Shown here one piece after another: positions 29,786-38,306 of a stretch of DNA of 64,000 nucleotides. Position 1 is the stretch's first letter, and every line of letters begins with the position of its first letter. Source of the stretch: Rheinheimera pacifica (GTDB lineage Bacteria > Pseudomonadota > Gammaproteobacteria > Enterobacterales > Alteromonadaceae); NCBI RefSeq assembly GCF_900108485.1, contig NZ_FNXF01000012.1, forward strand, positions 1 to 64,000. The letters are read 5' to 3'. Both the position numbers and the translations under genes were made by a program. The notes beneath the pieces were generated by a model, which made no database searches, was not told the origin of the DNA, and saw only the letters and a program-made list of their open reading frames with translations.

Positions 29786-29811
29786 ATTCAATAAAACAGC
29801 AAATTGTGTAG

Positions 29812-30612
29812 TTAAGGCAGAGCTACTTCGAACGTAAAAGTAACAGACTCACGCACTTTATCTGCCAAGGCGGTAGCAGTATCGGCTGAGTAAGATGCTT
29901 CAATTAAATAGCGCCCGGCGTGCTGTGGGGTAAAACTGAACTGGCCTTTGCTGTCGGTTTCAAATTCCACCCGGCCAGCATCATTGCGATACAGCTCACC
30001 TTCATAAGACAGTGTACCTTTTACACCAGCCTGCGGTTTGCCGTCCATGTTAAACACCAGTTGCAGGTTTTCTTCTGCTACCACATCGGCCGGGTGGGTA
30101 TTGCTGCTAATTTCCAGCCCGCTACCCTGTAGTTTTACCACGGTATCAGAGGGGCTGTTTACCGTAACGTAAGCAAAATTGCGGCTGCGCATTTGCACGG
30201 TTTCTACTTTTGTGGCGCCGGCAGGTAGCTGCGCCGTGCGCTCCTGTTTATTCGCCATTAGCCGCTTGCGCTCACCGTTTAGCTCATAGCTGGTGAAGTA
30301 ACGCAGCGGGTTGGCCATTTCCAGCCGGTAAGTGCCATCGCCAGCCAGTTGAACATCCGCCATAGATTTACGTTTCCCCTGATATACAGTTGTCACATCC
30401 TGTGCTTTACCATCAGGGGTATACAATTTAAGACTATTCAAACCAATACCTTTATCAGGTACAAATGTCATATTGGCAGCAGAGGCATCAACCGCTATCC
30501 AGCTGTCTTGCTTAGATAACACGTAGTGGCTGGGTACCAGCCATAAAGTGTGGGCGCTGACACTGGCACTGATACACAATGCCGACATGACTAATGCTGC
30601 TTTTTTTAACAT
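29812..30612 (-). CDS. DUF4198 periplasmic protein
   Basis: A 266-residue exported protein with signal peptide (1-20, cleavage after VSA) and the DUF4198 start AHTLWLVPSHYVLSKQDSWIAVDASAANMTFVPD. The C-terminal half has an immunoglobulin-like beta fold (GKPQAGVKGTLSYEGELYRNDAGRVEFETDSKGQF begins this part). The family is often encoded near metal-uptake genes, but no function is established. AAGGA precedes the ATG. It is the last gene of a three-gene minus-strand group with DUF2271 and PepSY proteins. Confidence 0.85.
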   Translation of the reverse strand: MLKKAALVMSALCISASVSAHTLWLVPSHYVLSKQDSWIAVDASAANMTFVPDKGIGLNSLKLYTPDGKAQDVTTVYQGKRKSMADVQLAGDGTYRLEMANPLRYFTSYELNGERKRLMANKQERTAQLPAGATKVETVQMRSRNFAYVTVNSPSDTVVKLQGSGLEISSNTHPADVVAEENLQLVFNMDGKPQAGVKGTLSYEGELYRNDAGRVEFETDSKGQFSFTPQHAGRYLIEASYSADTATALADKVRESVTFTFEVALP

Positions 30613-30650
30613 GTTAATATTCCTTAATAGTCTGTTAATTCAGGTATTAC

Positions 30651-31148
30651 TTAGCGCAGTATTGCGCTGATATCGCCAAGCTCACCGTCGGCGGCTATTT
30701 CAATTACTGCATTTGTCGCCGGCAGTTTAAAATCATGTTTAGCCAGGCTACGGCCCCCCTGTTCGCGAGCGGCTTCGACGAAAAGCGTATACTTGCCAGC
30801 CGGCAGTGCGCCGCCGTCATCATTCTTTCCATCCCAGTGCAGGGTATAGTTGCCGGGTTTCTGCGTGGCACCGCTTACGGCATCAACCAAGGCCGTATTG
30901 CTACGGCCAATTTTGCGCCAAAAGCGGCGTAAGTCTTTTAACCAGTCTGGTTTTTCTACCCACAGTGCAATCAGTTTTACCGGTTGCTGCTGTGCATCTT
31001 CAATCCACACGGCAACATAAGGCCGGTGATACTGGCTGGTTTCTATTACTGGCAGTTCCAGCTTAATATCACTTTGTGCGGCCTGTGCCGTAGCGTGGCC
31101 AAATAAGACCGCAGCACATACACATAAACAAGCACCGGTTAACTTCAT
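30651..31148 (-). CDS. DUF2271 periplasmic protein
   Basis: A 165-residue exported protein with signal peptide ending AQAAQ, then the DUF2271 domain, including RPYVAVWIEDAQQQPVKLIA and the closing AGKYTLFVEAAREQGG. Start chosen at MKLTGACL, which has GAGGGA upstream; the longer frame to 31175 is unlikely. Function unknown; commonly encoded with PepSY membrane proteins. Spaced 38 bases from the DUF4198 gene. Confidence 0.85.
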   Translation of the reverse strand: MKLTGACLCVCAAVLFGHATAQAAQSDIKLELPVIETSQYHRPYVAVWIEDAQQQPVKLIALWVEKPDWLKDLRRFWRKIGRSNTALVDAVSGATQKPGNYTLHWDGKNDDGGALPAGKYTLFVEAAREQGGRSLAKHDFKLPATNAVIEIAADGELGDISAILR

Positions 31149-31180
31149 AATGTTCCCTCTGCAATACGCCAACACCGGCG

Positions 31181-31810
31181 TTAATGTAACGACAAGATAT
31201 ATGCAAACAAACTGATAAAAATACCCAGCATGGCCAGGCTGTTACCGACACTGCGCCGCGAAGTTTGCTTAAGCATCAGATAAAACCCGGTCAGGGCAAA
31301 AATAATGCAGGCAACCGCGGTGAGGTCAATTAACAGTAGCCAGCTAAGCCCGGCATTACGGCCTTTATGTAAATCGTTTAACAGTGCCAGATAGCCGTTA
31401 AACTCCAGTTCCAGCTCGGCCGTGTTGGCGGCAAAATCTACTACGACAGAGGCATACCCCGCCGGACGTTTGAAATCCAGTTCCAACAAGCTGTCGTCAG
31501 TATCAAACTGGTAACTGAATACCGATGCTTTAACCTGATGCTCGCTGCCAAGCCAGTCACGAAACTGCGAAGCAAGCGCGGCTTGTTCGCTGTCTGACTG
31601 AGGTAAATCGGTGTATTGCAATGCCTCAGGTAATGTCAGTACCTGCTGACGGCTGCTTTTACCTGCCGTGCTGTACAGGAGATCAGGGTGGTTCAGGGTT
31701 ATACCGGTAATAGCAAAAAACAGTAGTAGTACCAACACCAGCATTGAGCTGTAGCTGTGCAGCAACCGCATAAATTTTGCCAGCACAGGGCCACGACTAC
31801 GTTCTATCAT
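31181..31810 (-). CDS. PepSY-associated membrane protein
   Basis: A 209-residue protein with an N-terminal membrane helix (residues 18-38, ending in ITGITLNHPD, the PepSY-TM signature), a periplasmic part and two C-terminal helices (LLLIDLTAVACIIFALTGFYLML and the last 20 residues). PepSY-TM proteins are often near siderophore receptors and some are ferric reductases, but only the short single-domain form is here. First gene of the PepSY-DUF2271-DUF4198 group. Confidence 0.82.
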   Translation of the reverse strand: MIERSRGPVLAKFMRLLHSYSSMLVLVLLLFFAITGITLNHPDLLYSTAGKSSRQQVLTLPEALQYTDLPQSDSEQAALASQFRDWLGSEHQVKASVFSYQFDTDDSLLELDFKRPAGYASVVVDFAANTAELELEFNGYLALLNDLHKGRNAGLSWLLLIDLTAVACIIFALTGFYLMLKQTSRRSVGNSLAMLGIFISLFAYILSLH

Positions 31811-31882
31811 TACAACACTACCGGTAAAAAAGTTACCGGCATAATACTGATAACAATTCGCATTTGCAACAAAAAGTCAGAC

Positions 31883-31910
31883 ATAAAAAAAGGCGCATTT
31901 AAGCGCCTTA
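31883..31910 (-). terminator. Terminator of folE
   Basis: AAGGCGC-atttaa-GCGCCTT followed on the minus strand by eight T residues, 29 bases beyond the folE stop. Confidence 0.9.
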
Positions 31911-31938
31911 ATATCAGCAAACCAGGCAAAACAATGCT

Positions 31939-32583
31939 TTAGTAGCGGGCAAGAAACTCGGCACGGGTGCGGCCATCATCTTTAAAAATACCGCCCAGCG
32001 CAGTGGTTTGGGTTTTGGAATTGACATCCATTACACCACGCGATTTTACGCAGTAATGCACAGCTTCCATCGTTACCGCGACATTTTGGGTTTGCAGCAA
32101 TGTTTGCATCGCCACCAGAACCTGTTGCGTTAAACGCTCCTGCACCTGCGGGCGCTGAGCAAAAAAGCGCACTATACGGTTAATTTTTGATAAACCAATA
32201 ATGCGTTTTTCCGGAATATAGGCCACCGTAGCATAACCATCAATCGTCACAAAATGATGCTCACAGGTGCTGGTAAAGCTGATGTCCTTCACCTTAACCA
32301 TTTCCTTTACCTGCATTTTGTTTTCAATCAATGCCATTTTTGGGAAGTTGGCATAATTAAGACCGCCAAAAATCTCATCGACATACATTTTTGCAATCCG
32401 ATGCGGTGTCTCACTTAGGCTGTCATCCCGCAAATCTAAGCCCAGCGTGCTGACAACTTCCGCCATCAGGCTGTTTATCTTGTCGTACTTCTGATCACGC
32501 GACAAACCATTGTCCAGCATCGGAGTTTCAAGCCCCAGTGCTTCTAACGCGCTTCGTACCAATACTGCTTCTTCTGATAACAT
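31939..32583 (-). CDS. folE: GTP cyclohydrolase I
   Basis: Converts GTP to 7,8-dihydroneopterin triphosphate, the entry to folate synthesis. About 214 residues; zinc and active-site motifs [10 protein letters not shown] and HYCVKSRG are present, together with [14 protein letters not shown] and RPQVQERLT, very close to the E. coli enzyme. Start at ATG 32583 ([21 protein letters not shown]); an in-frame TTG four codons upstream is less likely. Confidence 0.97.
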   Translation of the reverse strand: MLSEEAVLVRSALEALGLETPMLDNGLSRDQKYDKINSLMAEVVSTLGLDLRDDSLSETPHRIAKMYVDEIFGGLNYANFPKMALIENKMQVKEMVKVKDISFTSTCEHHFVTIDGYATVAYIPEKRIIGLSKINRIVRFFAQRPQVQERLTQQVLVAMQTLLQTQNVAVTMEAVHYCVKSRGVMDVNSKTQTTALGGIFKDDGRTRAEFLARY

Positions 32584-32678
32584 AACTATATCCAAACCGG
32601 CTGTTAGACCAACAATACGTGCCGCCGAGGCCGATAGTTTAAGAGTAAAGTCATTTTTTTGCCATTTTTATGATCAGC

Positions 32679-32709
32679 AAGCCCTGCGACAGAGAAAACC
32701 GCAGGGCTT
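32679..32709 (-). terminator. Hairpin after the DUF2750 gene
   Basis: AAGCCCTGCG and CGCAGGGCTT form a 10-bp stem 17 bases beyond the DUF2750 stop. The T run is poor on the minus strand. Confidence 0.6.
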
Positions 32710-32725
32710 TAAACAGCAGAAAGGC

Positions 32726-33079
32726 TTATTGCACCAGTGACAGGGCTTCCAGTAACTCGCGCGGTTCCACTTCCGGGCCGTTTAAACTTTCGTCCCAGTT
32801 AGTGCCAATTAACACACCATCGTCGTACATTTCTTTTAACCAACCATCACAAAATACGTCCAGTGGAATGGCTTCTGGCTTGTACACTGCCCACTCTTCA
32901 GAGCAATGCGCTTTGGCTGATGCTTCATCTGACCAGAACGGCATTACATCTGTGTCTTCAAATTCTACCGATTCAACTACCAGCAGATCTTCACCATCTG
33001 CTAATACATAAACCACACCATGGGTTTTAGCTTCTTCAACGAAACGCTGAAAACTAGGATCTTGCGCAAATTGACTCAT
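32726..33079 (-). CDS. DUF2750 domain protein
   Basis: A cytoplasmic acidic protein of 117 residues containing the DUF2750 pattern: VVYVLADGEDLLVVES, then LPFWSDE-like MPFWSDEASAKAHCSEEW, and a C-terminal LDVFCDGWLKEMYDDGVLIGTNWD. No function is known. Start set at MSQFAQDPSF; in-frame ATG and GTG lie two and four codons upstream. It is divergent from ettA. Confidence 0.85.
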   Translation of the reverse strand: MSQFAQDPSFQRFVEEAKTHGVVYVLADGEDLLVVESVEFEDTDVMPFWSDEASAKAHCSEEWAVYKPEAIPLDVFCDGWLKEMYDDGVLIGTNWDESLNGPEVEPRELLEALSLVQ

Positions 33080-33239
33080 ATTCATTTCCACCCGGGGTAA
33101 AGTACTGGTTGCTATTAGACCAGAAAGCGCGGCGTAAAAGCGAGTTTTATCTCATACACCAAGAGCGCGCCTTTCCCTGTCCGGTGAAAATAACGTACAA
33201 TTGCTGGCACTATTACCAGCAATGATAAGCAGATAAAAC

Positions 33240-34901
33240 ATGGCTCAATATATCTACTCAATGCATCGTGTGTCGAAGGTAGTTCCGCCTAAGCGCACTA
33301 TTTTAAAAGACATTTCGTTATCCTTTTTCCCTGGAGCTAAAATTGGCGTACTGGGTTTAAACGGCTCAGGTAAGTCTACCCTGCTGCGTATTATGGCAGG
33401 TGTCGACAAAGAGTTTGAGGGCGAAGCCCGGCCACTGGCAGGGACTAAAATCGGCTATCTGCCACAAGAACCGCAGCTGGATCCCGGCAAAACAGTGCGT
33501 GAAATTGTTGAAGAAGCTCTCAGTGACGTTAAAAATGCACTGACCCGATTAGATGAAGTTTACGCCGCCTATGCCGACGAAAACGCCGATTTTGATGCCC
33601 TTGCACGTGAGCAAGGCGAGCTGGAAGCGTTAATTCAGGCCAAAGAAGGTCATAATCTGGACAATACGCTGGAGCGCGCTGCAGATGCACTGCGCCTGCC
33701 GCCGTGGGATGCCAAAATTGAACATTTATCCGGTGGTGAGCGCCGCCGCGTGGCTATTTGCCGCCTATTGTTAGAGCGCCCGGACATGCTGTTGCTGGAC
33801 GAACCGACTAACCACCTTGATGCTGAATCTGTTGCCTGGCTGGAGCGCTTCCTGCACGATTACCCTGGCACAGTGGTGGCCATTACCCACGACCGTTATT
33901 TCCTTGATAACGTTGCCGGCTGGATTTTAGAGCTGGACCGTGGTTATGGTATTCCGTGGGAAGGTAACTACTCTTCCTGGCTGGAACAAAAAGATGCCCG
34001 GCTGCAACAGGAAGAAAAAGCTGAAAATGCCCGCCAGCGTTCAATTAAGCAGGAACTTGAGTGGGTACGCACTAATCCGAAAGGCCGCCACGCTAAAAGT
34101 AAAGCCAGGATGGCCCGCTTTGAAGAGCTGCAAAGCCAGGAATTTCAAAAACGTAACGAAACCAACGAGCTGTTTATTCCGCCAGGGCCACGCCTGGGCG
34201 ACAAAGTGCTGGAAGTTAATCACCTGCGTAAATCCTTTGGCGATCGCTTATTGATCGACGATTTAAGCTTCAGCATTCCCAAAGGTGCCATCGTTGGTAT
34301 TATCGGCCCGAACGGCGCTGGTAAATCGACATTGTTTAAGATGATTAGCGGTGCAGAGCAAGCTGACTCAGGCGACATCAGTGTCGGTGACACCGTACAA
34401 CTGGCCAGTGTTGATCAGTTCCGCGACAGTATGAACCCAAAGAATACCGTTTGGCAGGAAATTTCTAACGGCCAGGATATGCTGCAAATTGGTAACTTCC
34501 AGATCCCAAGCCGGGCTTATGTTGGCCGCTTTAACTTTAAAGGCAACGATCAGCAGAAATTTATCGGCGAGTTATCCGGCGGTGAGCGTAATCGCGTCCA
34601 TTTAGCCGCCCTGCTCAAAGCCGGCGGTAATATGTTGCTACTGGATGAGCCCACCAACGATCTGGACGTAGAAACACTGCGTGCCCTTGAGAATGCCCTG
34701 CTCGACTTCCCCGGTTGCGCTATGGTGATTTCGCATGACCGCTGGTTCCTTGACCGTATCGCTACGCATATTCTGGATTACCGTGATGAAGGCAAAGTGA
34801 ATTTCTTTGAGGGTAACTATTCAGACTATGAAACCTGGTTAAAAGCCACTTATGGTGCTGATGCGCTGGAACCACACCGCATTAAATACAAAAAAATCTG
34901 A
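33240..34901 (+). CDS. ettA: Energy-dependent translational throttle protein EttA
   Basis: ABC-F ATPase that binds the ribosomal E site and gates the first peptide bond according to ATP/ADP level. 553 residues (E. coli 555). Two ABC domains: Walker A GLNGSGKST (39-47), signature LSGGERRRV, Walker B LLLLDEPTNHLD; then GPNGAGKST, LSGGERNRV and LLLDEPTNDLD. The interdomain arm is present, and there are no membrane segments. The opening QYIYSMHRVSKVVPPKR is EttA-specific among ABC-F proteins. Confidence 0.97.
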   Translation: MAQYIYSMHRVSKVVPPKRTILKDISLSFFPGAKIGVLGLNGSGKSTLLRIMAGVDKEFEGEARPLAGTKIGYLPQEPQLDPGKTVREIVEEALSDVKNALTRLDEVYAAYADENADFDALAREQGELEALIQAKEGHNLDNTLERAADALRLPPWDAKIEHLSGGERRRVAICRLLLERPDMLLLDEPTNHLDAESVAWLERFLHDYPGTVVAITHDRYFLDNVAGWILELDRGYGIPWEGNYSSWLEQKDARLQQEEKAENARQRSIKQELEWVRTNPKGRHAKSKARMARFEELQSQEFQKRNETNELFIPPGPRLGDKVLEVNHLRKSFGDRLLIDDLSFSIPKGAIVGIIGPNGAGKSTLFKMISGAEQADSGDISVGDTVQLASVDQFRDSMNPKNTVWQEISNGQDMLQIGNFQIPSRAYVGRFNFKGNDQQKFIGELSGGERNRVHLAALLKAGGNMLLLDEPTNDLDVETLRALENALLDFPGCAMVISHDRWFLDRIATHILDYRDEGKVNFFEGNYSDYETWLKATYGADALEPHRIKYKKI

Positions 34902-34910
34902 TGTTTTATA

Positions 34911-34937
34911 ACGCCCGCTACACTGCGGGCGTTTTTT
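34911..34937 (+). terminator. Terminator of ettA
   Basis: ACGCCCGC-tacact-GCGGGCGT followed by six T residues, right after the ettA stop; it overlaps the 3' end of the convergent gene. Confidence 0.9.
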
Positions 34938-35688
34938 ACTGCAGCGGATGGTAACTGGATGACATAACCTGCTGATAAAGCGTTGTCGCAGCCACCTTAT
35001 GATGCGCTTGCTTTAGCCTTGTCACCAGCTCAGGTGACGTTTGTATATTAGCCGCCAGCCAGGTTTGCTGCGCTAACTCAGGCACAGCATACACAAAACG
35101 GATGTATTTTTCCGGCAACTTCAGGCTGGCGGCCATATCAGCCAGCGCTACCGGATCATCAATAACTAAATCGACCTTTCCATTGAGCAATAATTGCCAC
35201 GATTCAGTGATATCGGCAGCCAGCACCAATTGCTGCCCCAGAGCAAAACCATTGTTCATTAAAAAGTTAGCAGATAAATCATCACGCTGAACCGCAATAG
35301 TAAATGTTCTAGCATCCTGCAGTTTTTCAATTTTAATATCATTGCGATGGCTTAAAGCAACAAAACCCAATTGATACGCCGCAACAGTTCCTATCCAGTG
35401 AAACTCAGCCTCACGCTCTGCAGTGCGGGCCATGTTGTAAATAAGCACATTAGGCCGGCTTCTGGCGATACGCAGCGAACGGGCCCAGGGATACATTTCA
35501 ATCTTGGTTTCCAGTTCGGCTTCCGTTAACACAGCCCTTACCAGTGCCGTACTAAGCCCCGCAACTTCCCCGTGTTGCATGGTCTGATGTGGCGGTGACA
35601 GCTCAGTAACAACCCGCAGAGGCGTAGCAGCAAAGATGGCCCCACTCATACCATACAGCAATACAAAACACAGTCTTAACTTAACCAC
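34936..35688 (-). CDS. Periplasmic solute-binding protein family 3 (transporter-like)
   Basis: An exported protein of about 250 residues resembling amino-acid-type solute-binding proteins: signal peptide KLRLCFVLLYGMSGAIFAA, then LRVVTELSPPHQTMQHGEVAGLSTALVRAVL and ARTAEREAEFHWIG. No permease or ATPase gene is beside it, so it may be a stand-alone binding or sensing protein, as many of this group are in aquatic gammaproteobacteria. The start is set at a GTG directly before the signal peptide; an ATG at 35745 gives 19 extra residues that would spoil the signal sequence. Confidence 0.75.
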   Translation of the reverse strand: MVKLRLCFVLLYGMSGAIFAATPLRVVTELSPPHQTMQHGEVAGLSTALVRAVLTEAELETKIEMYPWARSLRIARSRPNVLIYNMARTAEREAEFHWIGTVAAYQLGFVALSHRNDIKIEKLQDARTFTIAVQRDDLSANFLMNNGFALGQQLVLAADITESWQLLLNGKVDLVIDDPVALADMAASLKLPEKYIRFVYAVPELAQQTWLAANIQTSPELVTRLKQAHHKVAATTLYQQVMSSSYHPLQ

Positions 35689-35950
35689 TTTAGCGCTCTT
35701 TGGTGTGTCATGTCTGCAGTATAGCTTATTGCAGTTCGGCGCCAAGCACCAGAATGGCTAATAAAAAAACAACTAATTTTTAGTCAATTTCACCAAATAA
35801 AGTTAGCCATATTTTTAAATAAGCAAATACAGAATAGTACAGAAATAAAAAAACAATAAAAATCAACAAGATAAACTTATATAAAATTCTGGCATGCTGT
35901 TTGTAATAGGAAGAGTGTTGTTAACCCTAACCAAAGATAAAAAGGATGAA

Positions 35951-36211
35951 ATGATGAAAACATTAACTACTCTTACCCTGGCCACCGTTATCGCTATAAG
36001 TTTTGCTGCACCGGCTCAGGCCAACAATATCACTGACGCGTTAACTGAAGCTGCAACCAACCAGCTTGCAGAATTGGCTGGGAATATTAAACAACAGGCT
36101 AAAGCGGCACTGGAAAAAACCGCAACAGAACTGTTCTTCGCAACCGGTACAGAACAAGCTGAACAGCACCTTGCTAAAACTACAGAGCAGGTAGCTGCCA
36201 GCAAAAAATAA
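35951..36211 (+). CDS. Small secreted helical protein, unrecognised
   Basis: An 86-residue protein with a clear signal peptide (MMKTLTTLTLATVIAISFAA, cleavage after AQA) and a mature part that is Ala/Glu/Lys-rich and helical with no cysteine. AAGGA lies five bases before the ATG, so the longer frame from 35894 is not needed. It resembles no family I know. About 260 AT-rich bases precede it. It belongs to a run of small lineage-specific genes at 35.7-38.3 kb. Confidence 0.7.
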   Translation: MMKTLTTLTLATVIAISFAAPAQANNITDALTEAATNQLAELAGNIKQQAKAALEKTATELFFATGTEQAEQHLAKTTEQVAASKK

Positions 36212-36252
36212 GGCCGTACTATGCAATTAAGTAAGATGCAGCTAAGTAAAAA

Positions 36253-36283
36253 CCGCTTACGCCAGGTTGTACAGCGTAAGCGG
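36253..36283. terminator. Convergent hairpin between the small secreted gene and VOC gene
   Basis: CCGCTTACGC and GCGTAAGCGG pair perfectly between two converging genes; A-rich flank on the left supports minus-strand termination. Confidence 0.65.
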
Positions 36284-36290
36284 CTTAATG

Positions 36291-36644
36291 TTATTGCTCT
36301 GACCACACCGCCAGTTCATTACCATTTGGATCGGCAAAGTGAAAACGGCGACCGCCGGGAAAGGTAAAGACAGGTTTAACGATAGTACCGCCAGCAGCGA
36401 GGACCTTAGTTTCTGTTTGCTGCAAGTCTTTACTGTATAACACTATCAAGGCAGCACCGGCTGCAACGCTGGATTGTTTTACTGAACGGTAAAAACCACC
36501 GTCCAGGCCTGAATTGGCAAAAGCCACATAATCAGGCCCGTAATCTGCAAACACCCAGCCAAAGACCTGCCCGTAAAACTGCTTTGCTGCCGCTAAATTA
36601 TTTGCCGGAAGCTCTACATAATTGATTTTCTCATGCCCACTCAT
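36291..36644 (-). CDS. VOC-family (glyoxalase/bleomycin-resistance-like) protein
   Basis: A 117-residue cytoplasmic protein with the VOC beta-alpha-beta-beta-beta fold: KINYVELPANNLAAAKQFYGQVFGWVF at the start and GGRRFHFADPNGNELAVWSE at the end. Metal-ligand-like residues are visible at the usual edges (Glu in YVEL, the C-terminal Glu in GNELAVW). Substrate unknown. GGGAG precedes the ATG. Confidence 0.88.
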   Translation of the reverse strand: MSGHEKINYVELPANNLAAAKQFYGQVFGWVFADYGPDYVAFANSGLDGGFYRSVKQSSVAAGAALIVLYSKDLQQTETKVLAAGGTIVKPVFTFPGGRRFHFADPNGNELAVWSEQ

Positions 36645-36720
36645 TATTTAAGCTCCCAGTTTTTACCCATTTATATACTAATGTAATGCAAGCCTTAGGC
36701 GCTAACAAGATACCAGAAAC

Positions 36721-36757
36721 AGAAAAGCCACGCGGGTTGGGGACGCGTGGCTTTTCT
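36721..36757 (-). terminator. Strong terminator of the 50-codon gene
   Basis: AGAAAAGCCACGCG and its perfect complement form a 14-bp stem around a nine-base loop. It lies 19 bases beyond the stop of the small gene at 36776-36928. Confidence 0.85.
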
Positions 36758-36775
36758 GGTGTAGAACAGCTTGGT

Positions 36776-36928
36776 TTATTTACTTCTTACCAACGAACTG
36801 GTGTTGAGCGCCCGGCCCATTTTAGCCAGTAAGTGGTTGATACGACGGATCAGCAAAGCACGACCAATAGCATTGCTGCGCTTGCCAGTAACATTATGTT
36901 TATCTGCTGCAGTATTTAATGTTGTCAT
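36776..36928 (-). CDS. Small basic protein of 50 residues, unrecognised
   Basis: Open frame MTTLNTAADKHNVTGKRSNA..., 50 codons plus TAA, too short for usual length cut-offs. Support comes from its surroundings: GAGGTG lies six bases before the ATG, and a perfect 14-bp terminator follows the stop. The protein is basic, with a helical GRALLIRRINHLLAKMGRAL segment, so it could bind nucleic acid, ribosome or membrane. It has no cysteine and no signal peptide. I recognise no family. Confidence 0.7.
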   Translation of the reverse strand: MTTLNTAADKHNVTGKRSNAIGRALLIRRINHLLAKMGRALNTSSLVRSK

Positions 36929-37354
36929 GCTTCACCTCTGTGTTTAGCGTTGCTTATATGCTGTGCATTATGCCGACTTTTTGCACAACTCACGAACGAG
37001 ATAAATTACAACCAAGCCATTAATAAATCTAATGAATAAATAAGATAAAGTTCATTGTACATTCAAAAATATGTCACTAAGCAGCACGCCAAAAACCAAT
37101 GAAATGTAATTTTTATGCATATAAAATAGCAAATTATGCGCAGAGACTGCCACAGCAACTATAACTACGTTGAGGCAATAAGGCGGTAACTGGAATAGTC
37201 GTTGCGTAGTTTTGGTTAGTTATTCTAATCAAAAATTACGCCACTAAAGCCGACAGATGCAAAAATGCAGCTTTTTAGGGTTTATAGTAGGCTGTAGCTT
37301 TGTTATATGCTAAATTAGTTGCGAAAGGTTCTCATTTACATTTTGGAGTTTAGT
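36929..37354. other. AT-rich intergenic region, no gene seen
   Basis: A 426-base divergent region between the 50-codon gene and the DUF6746 gene. It must carry both promoters. A 7-bp inverted pair AACTACG/CGTAGTT is visible around 37163-37210, and TGCAAAAATGCA near 37257. No convincing small frame or terminator-bounded RNA was found. Confidence 0.6.
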
Positions 37355-37726
37355 ATGAAAAAAATCTTATCTGCAACATTGGTAACCGCTGCGTTGTTAA
37401 GTTCTGCAGTGGTTCAGGCCGATGAGCGGCCAGATCATTATAAAGGCAAGCCTTCAGATACGCTGGAGCAAGCAGTAGCCAACTTCAGTGAATACAATCA
37501 AAAACTAAAAACAGTATTGGCAGGAGAGCTGACACCACTGGCGATGGTAGAAATTCACGAGCTAACCTACACCATTGAAGTGGCGCTGGAAAAAATTCAT
37601 GCTGAAACCGGCAAATTAAAAGACGTATTGGAAGAAGTGCACGTTGCCTCTGAGCATATGGACACAGCAACGGCTAAAGATCGGGGTGATGCTTACATTA
37701 AAGCAGCACAAACACTGGTGAAGTAA
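37355..37726 (+). CDS. DUF6746-like small periplasmic protein
   Basis: A 123-residue exported protein with signal peptide MKKILSATLVTAALLSSAVV (cleavage after VQA) and a short helical mature domain starting DERPDHYKGKPSDTLEQAV. It resembles DUF6746 proteins from marine gammaproteobacteria by memory; function unknown. GGAG lies seven bases before the chosen ATG, and the upstream frame start at 37319 is rejected. The helices (EYNQKLKTVL..., EIHELTYTIEVALEKI...) suggest a helical bundle. Confidence 0.78.
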   Translation: MKKILSATLVTAALLSSAVVQADERPDHYKGKPSDTLEQAVANFSEYNQKLKTVLAGELTPLAMVEIHELTYTIEVALEKIHAETGKLKDVLEEVHVASEHMDTATAKDRGDAYIKAAQTLVK

Positions 37727-37735
37727 TTAAATAGC

Positions 37736-37756
37736 AAGCCCGGCTAACCCGGGCTT
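37736..37756. terminator. Terminator between the DUF6746 and H-NS-like genes
   Basis: AAGCCCGG and CCGGGCTT hairpin between two converging genes. Confidence 0.75.
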
Positions 37757-37775
37757 TATGCTTTAAAACGCTAGA

Positions 37776-38306
37776 TTATTTTTTGGTAAGAATTTCTTCA
37801 GCATTAGCTGCTGCCCATTCATTCCAGGCATCTACTTTAGCATTAAAGTTCTCTACCGCTTGCGCTGTTGCATCAGCAATTAAACCATCAATTTGCTTGG
37901 CATATTTTTTATCAACTTTAGTTACCGGAACAACGTCGATACCGCGCTCCTGTAAACCTTTCTTCATAGTGTGAGTACGTAACAGCTGTAGCTGGCCGTT
38001 CTCAACATAAAAGTACTGGCTGTCTTTATTAATCGTTTTAAACTTAGGCTTGGTAGGACGCTTATCTGCTTTAGCCGGGCTATCCTGAGAATCAGTACTC
38101 AGAGAATCATTGTTTAATTTGTAACCTAATTGTTCCAGCGTAAAACCCTGAGATTTTGCTAACTGCTCTAACTGAGTGATCAGCTCAACTTCTACCTGAC
38201 GCTCTGCTAACACCGTATTCAGAGTTTCAATAACGTCGGTCAGTTTACCCAGTGTTAGTTCTTTTGCTGCTTTCTTTAGTTCACGTTTATCTAATAAAAT
38301 TGACAT
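37776..38306 (-). CDS. Divergent H-NS-like nucleoid protein (putative)
   Basis: A 176-residue cytoplasmic protein. The first 65 residues match the H-NS oligomerisation layout: basic helix, then ELTLGKLTDVIETLNTVLAERQ (compare H-NS [22 protein letters not shown]), then LAKSQGFTLEQLGYKL (compare LIADGIDPNELLNSL). A Ser/Asp/Lys linker follows, then PKFKTINKDSQYFYVENGQLQ, positioned like the H-NS DNA-binding domain but lacking its QGR/RGR loop. About 50 extra helical residues end the protein. GGAG supports the ATG at 38306. The H-NS relation is my reading of a pattern and needs a profile search. Confidence 0.5.
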   Translation of the reverse strand: MSILLDKRELKKAAKELTLGKLTDVIETLNTVLAERQVEVELITQLEQLAKSQGFTLEQLGYKLNNDSLSTDSQDSPAKADKRPTKPKFKTINKDSQYFYVENGQLQLLRTHTMKKGLQERGIDVVPVTKVDKKYAKQIDGLIADATAQAVENFNAKVDAWNEWAAANAEEILTKK

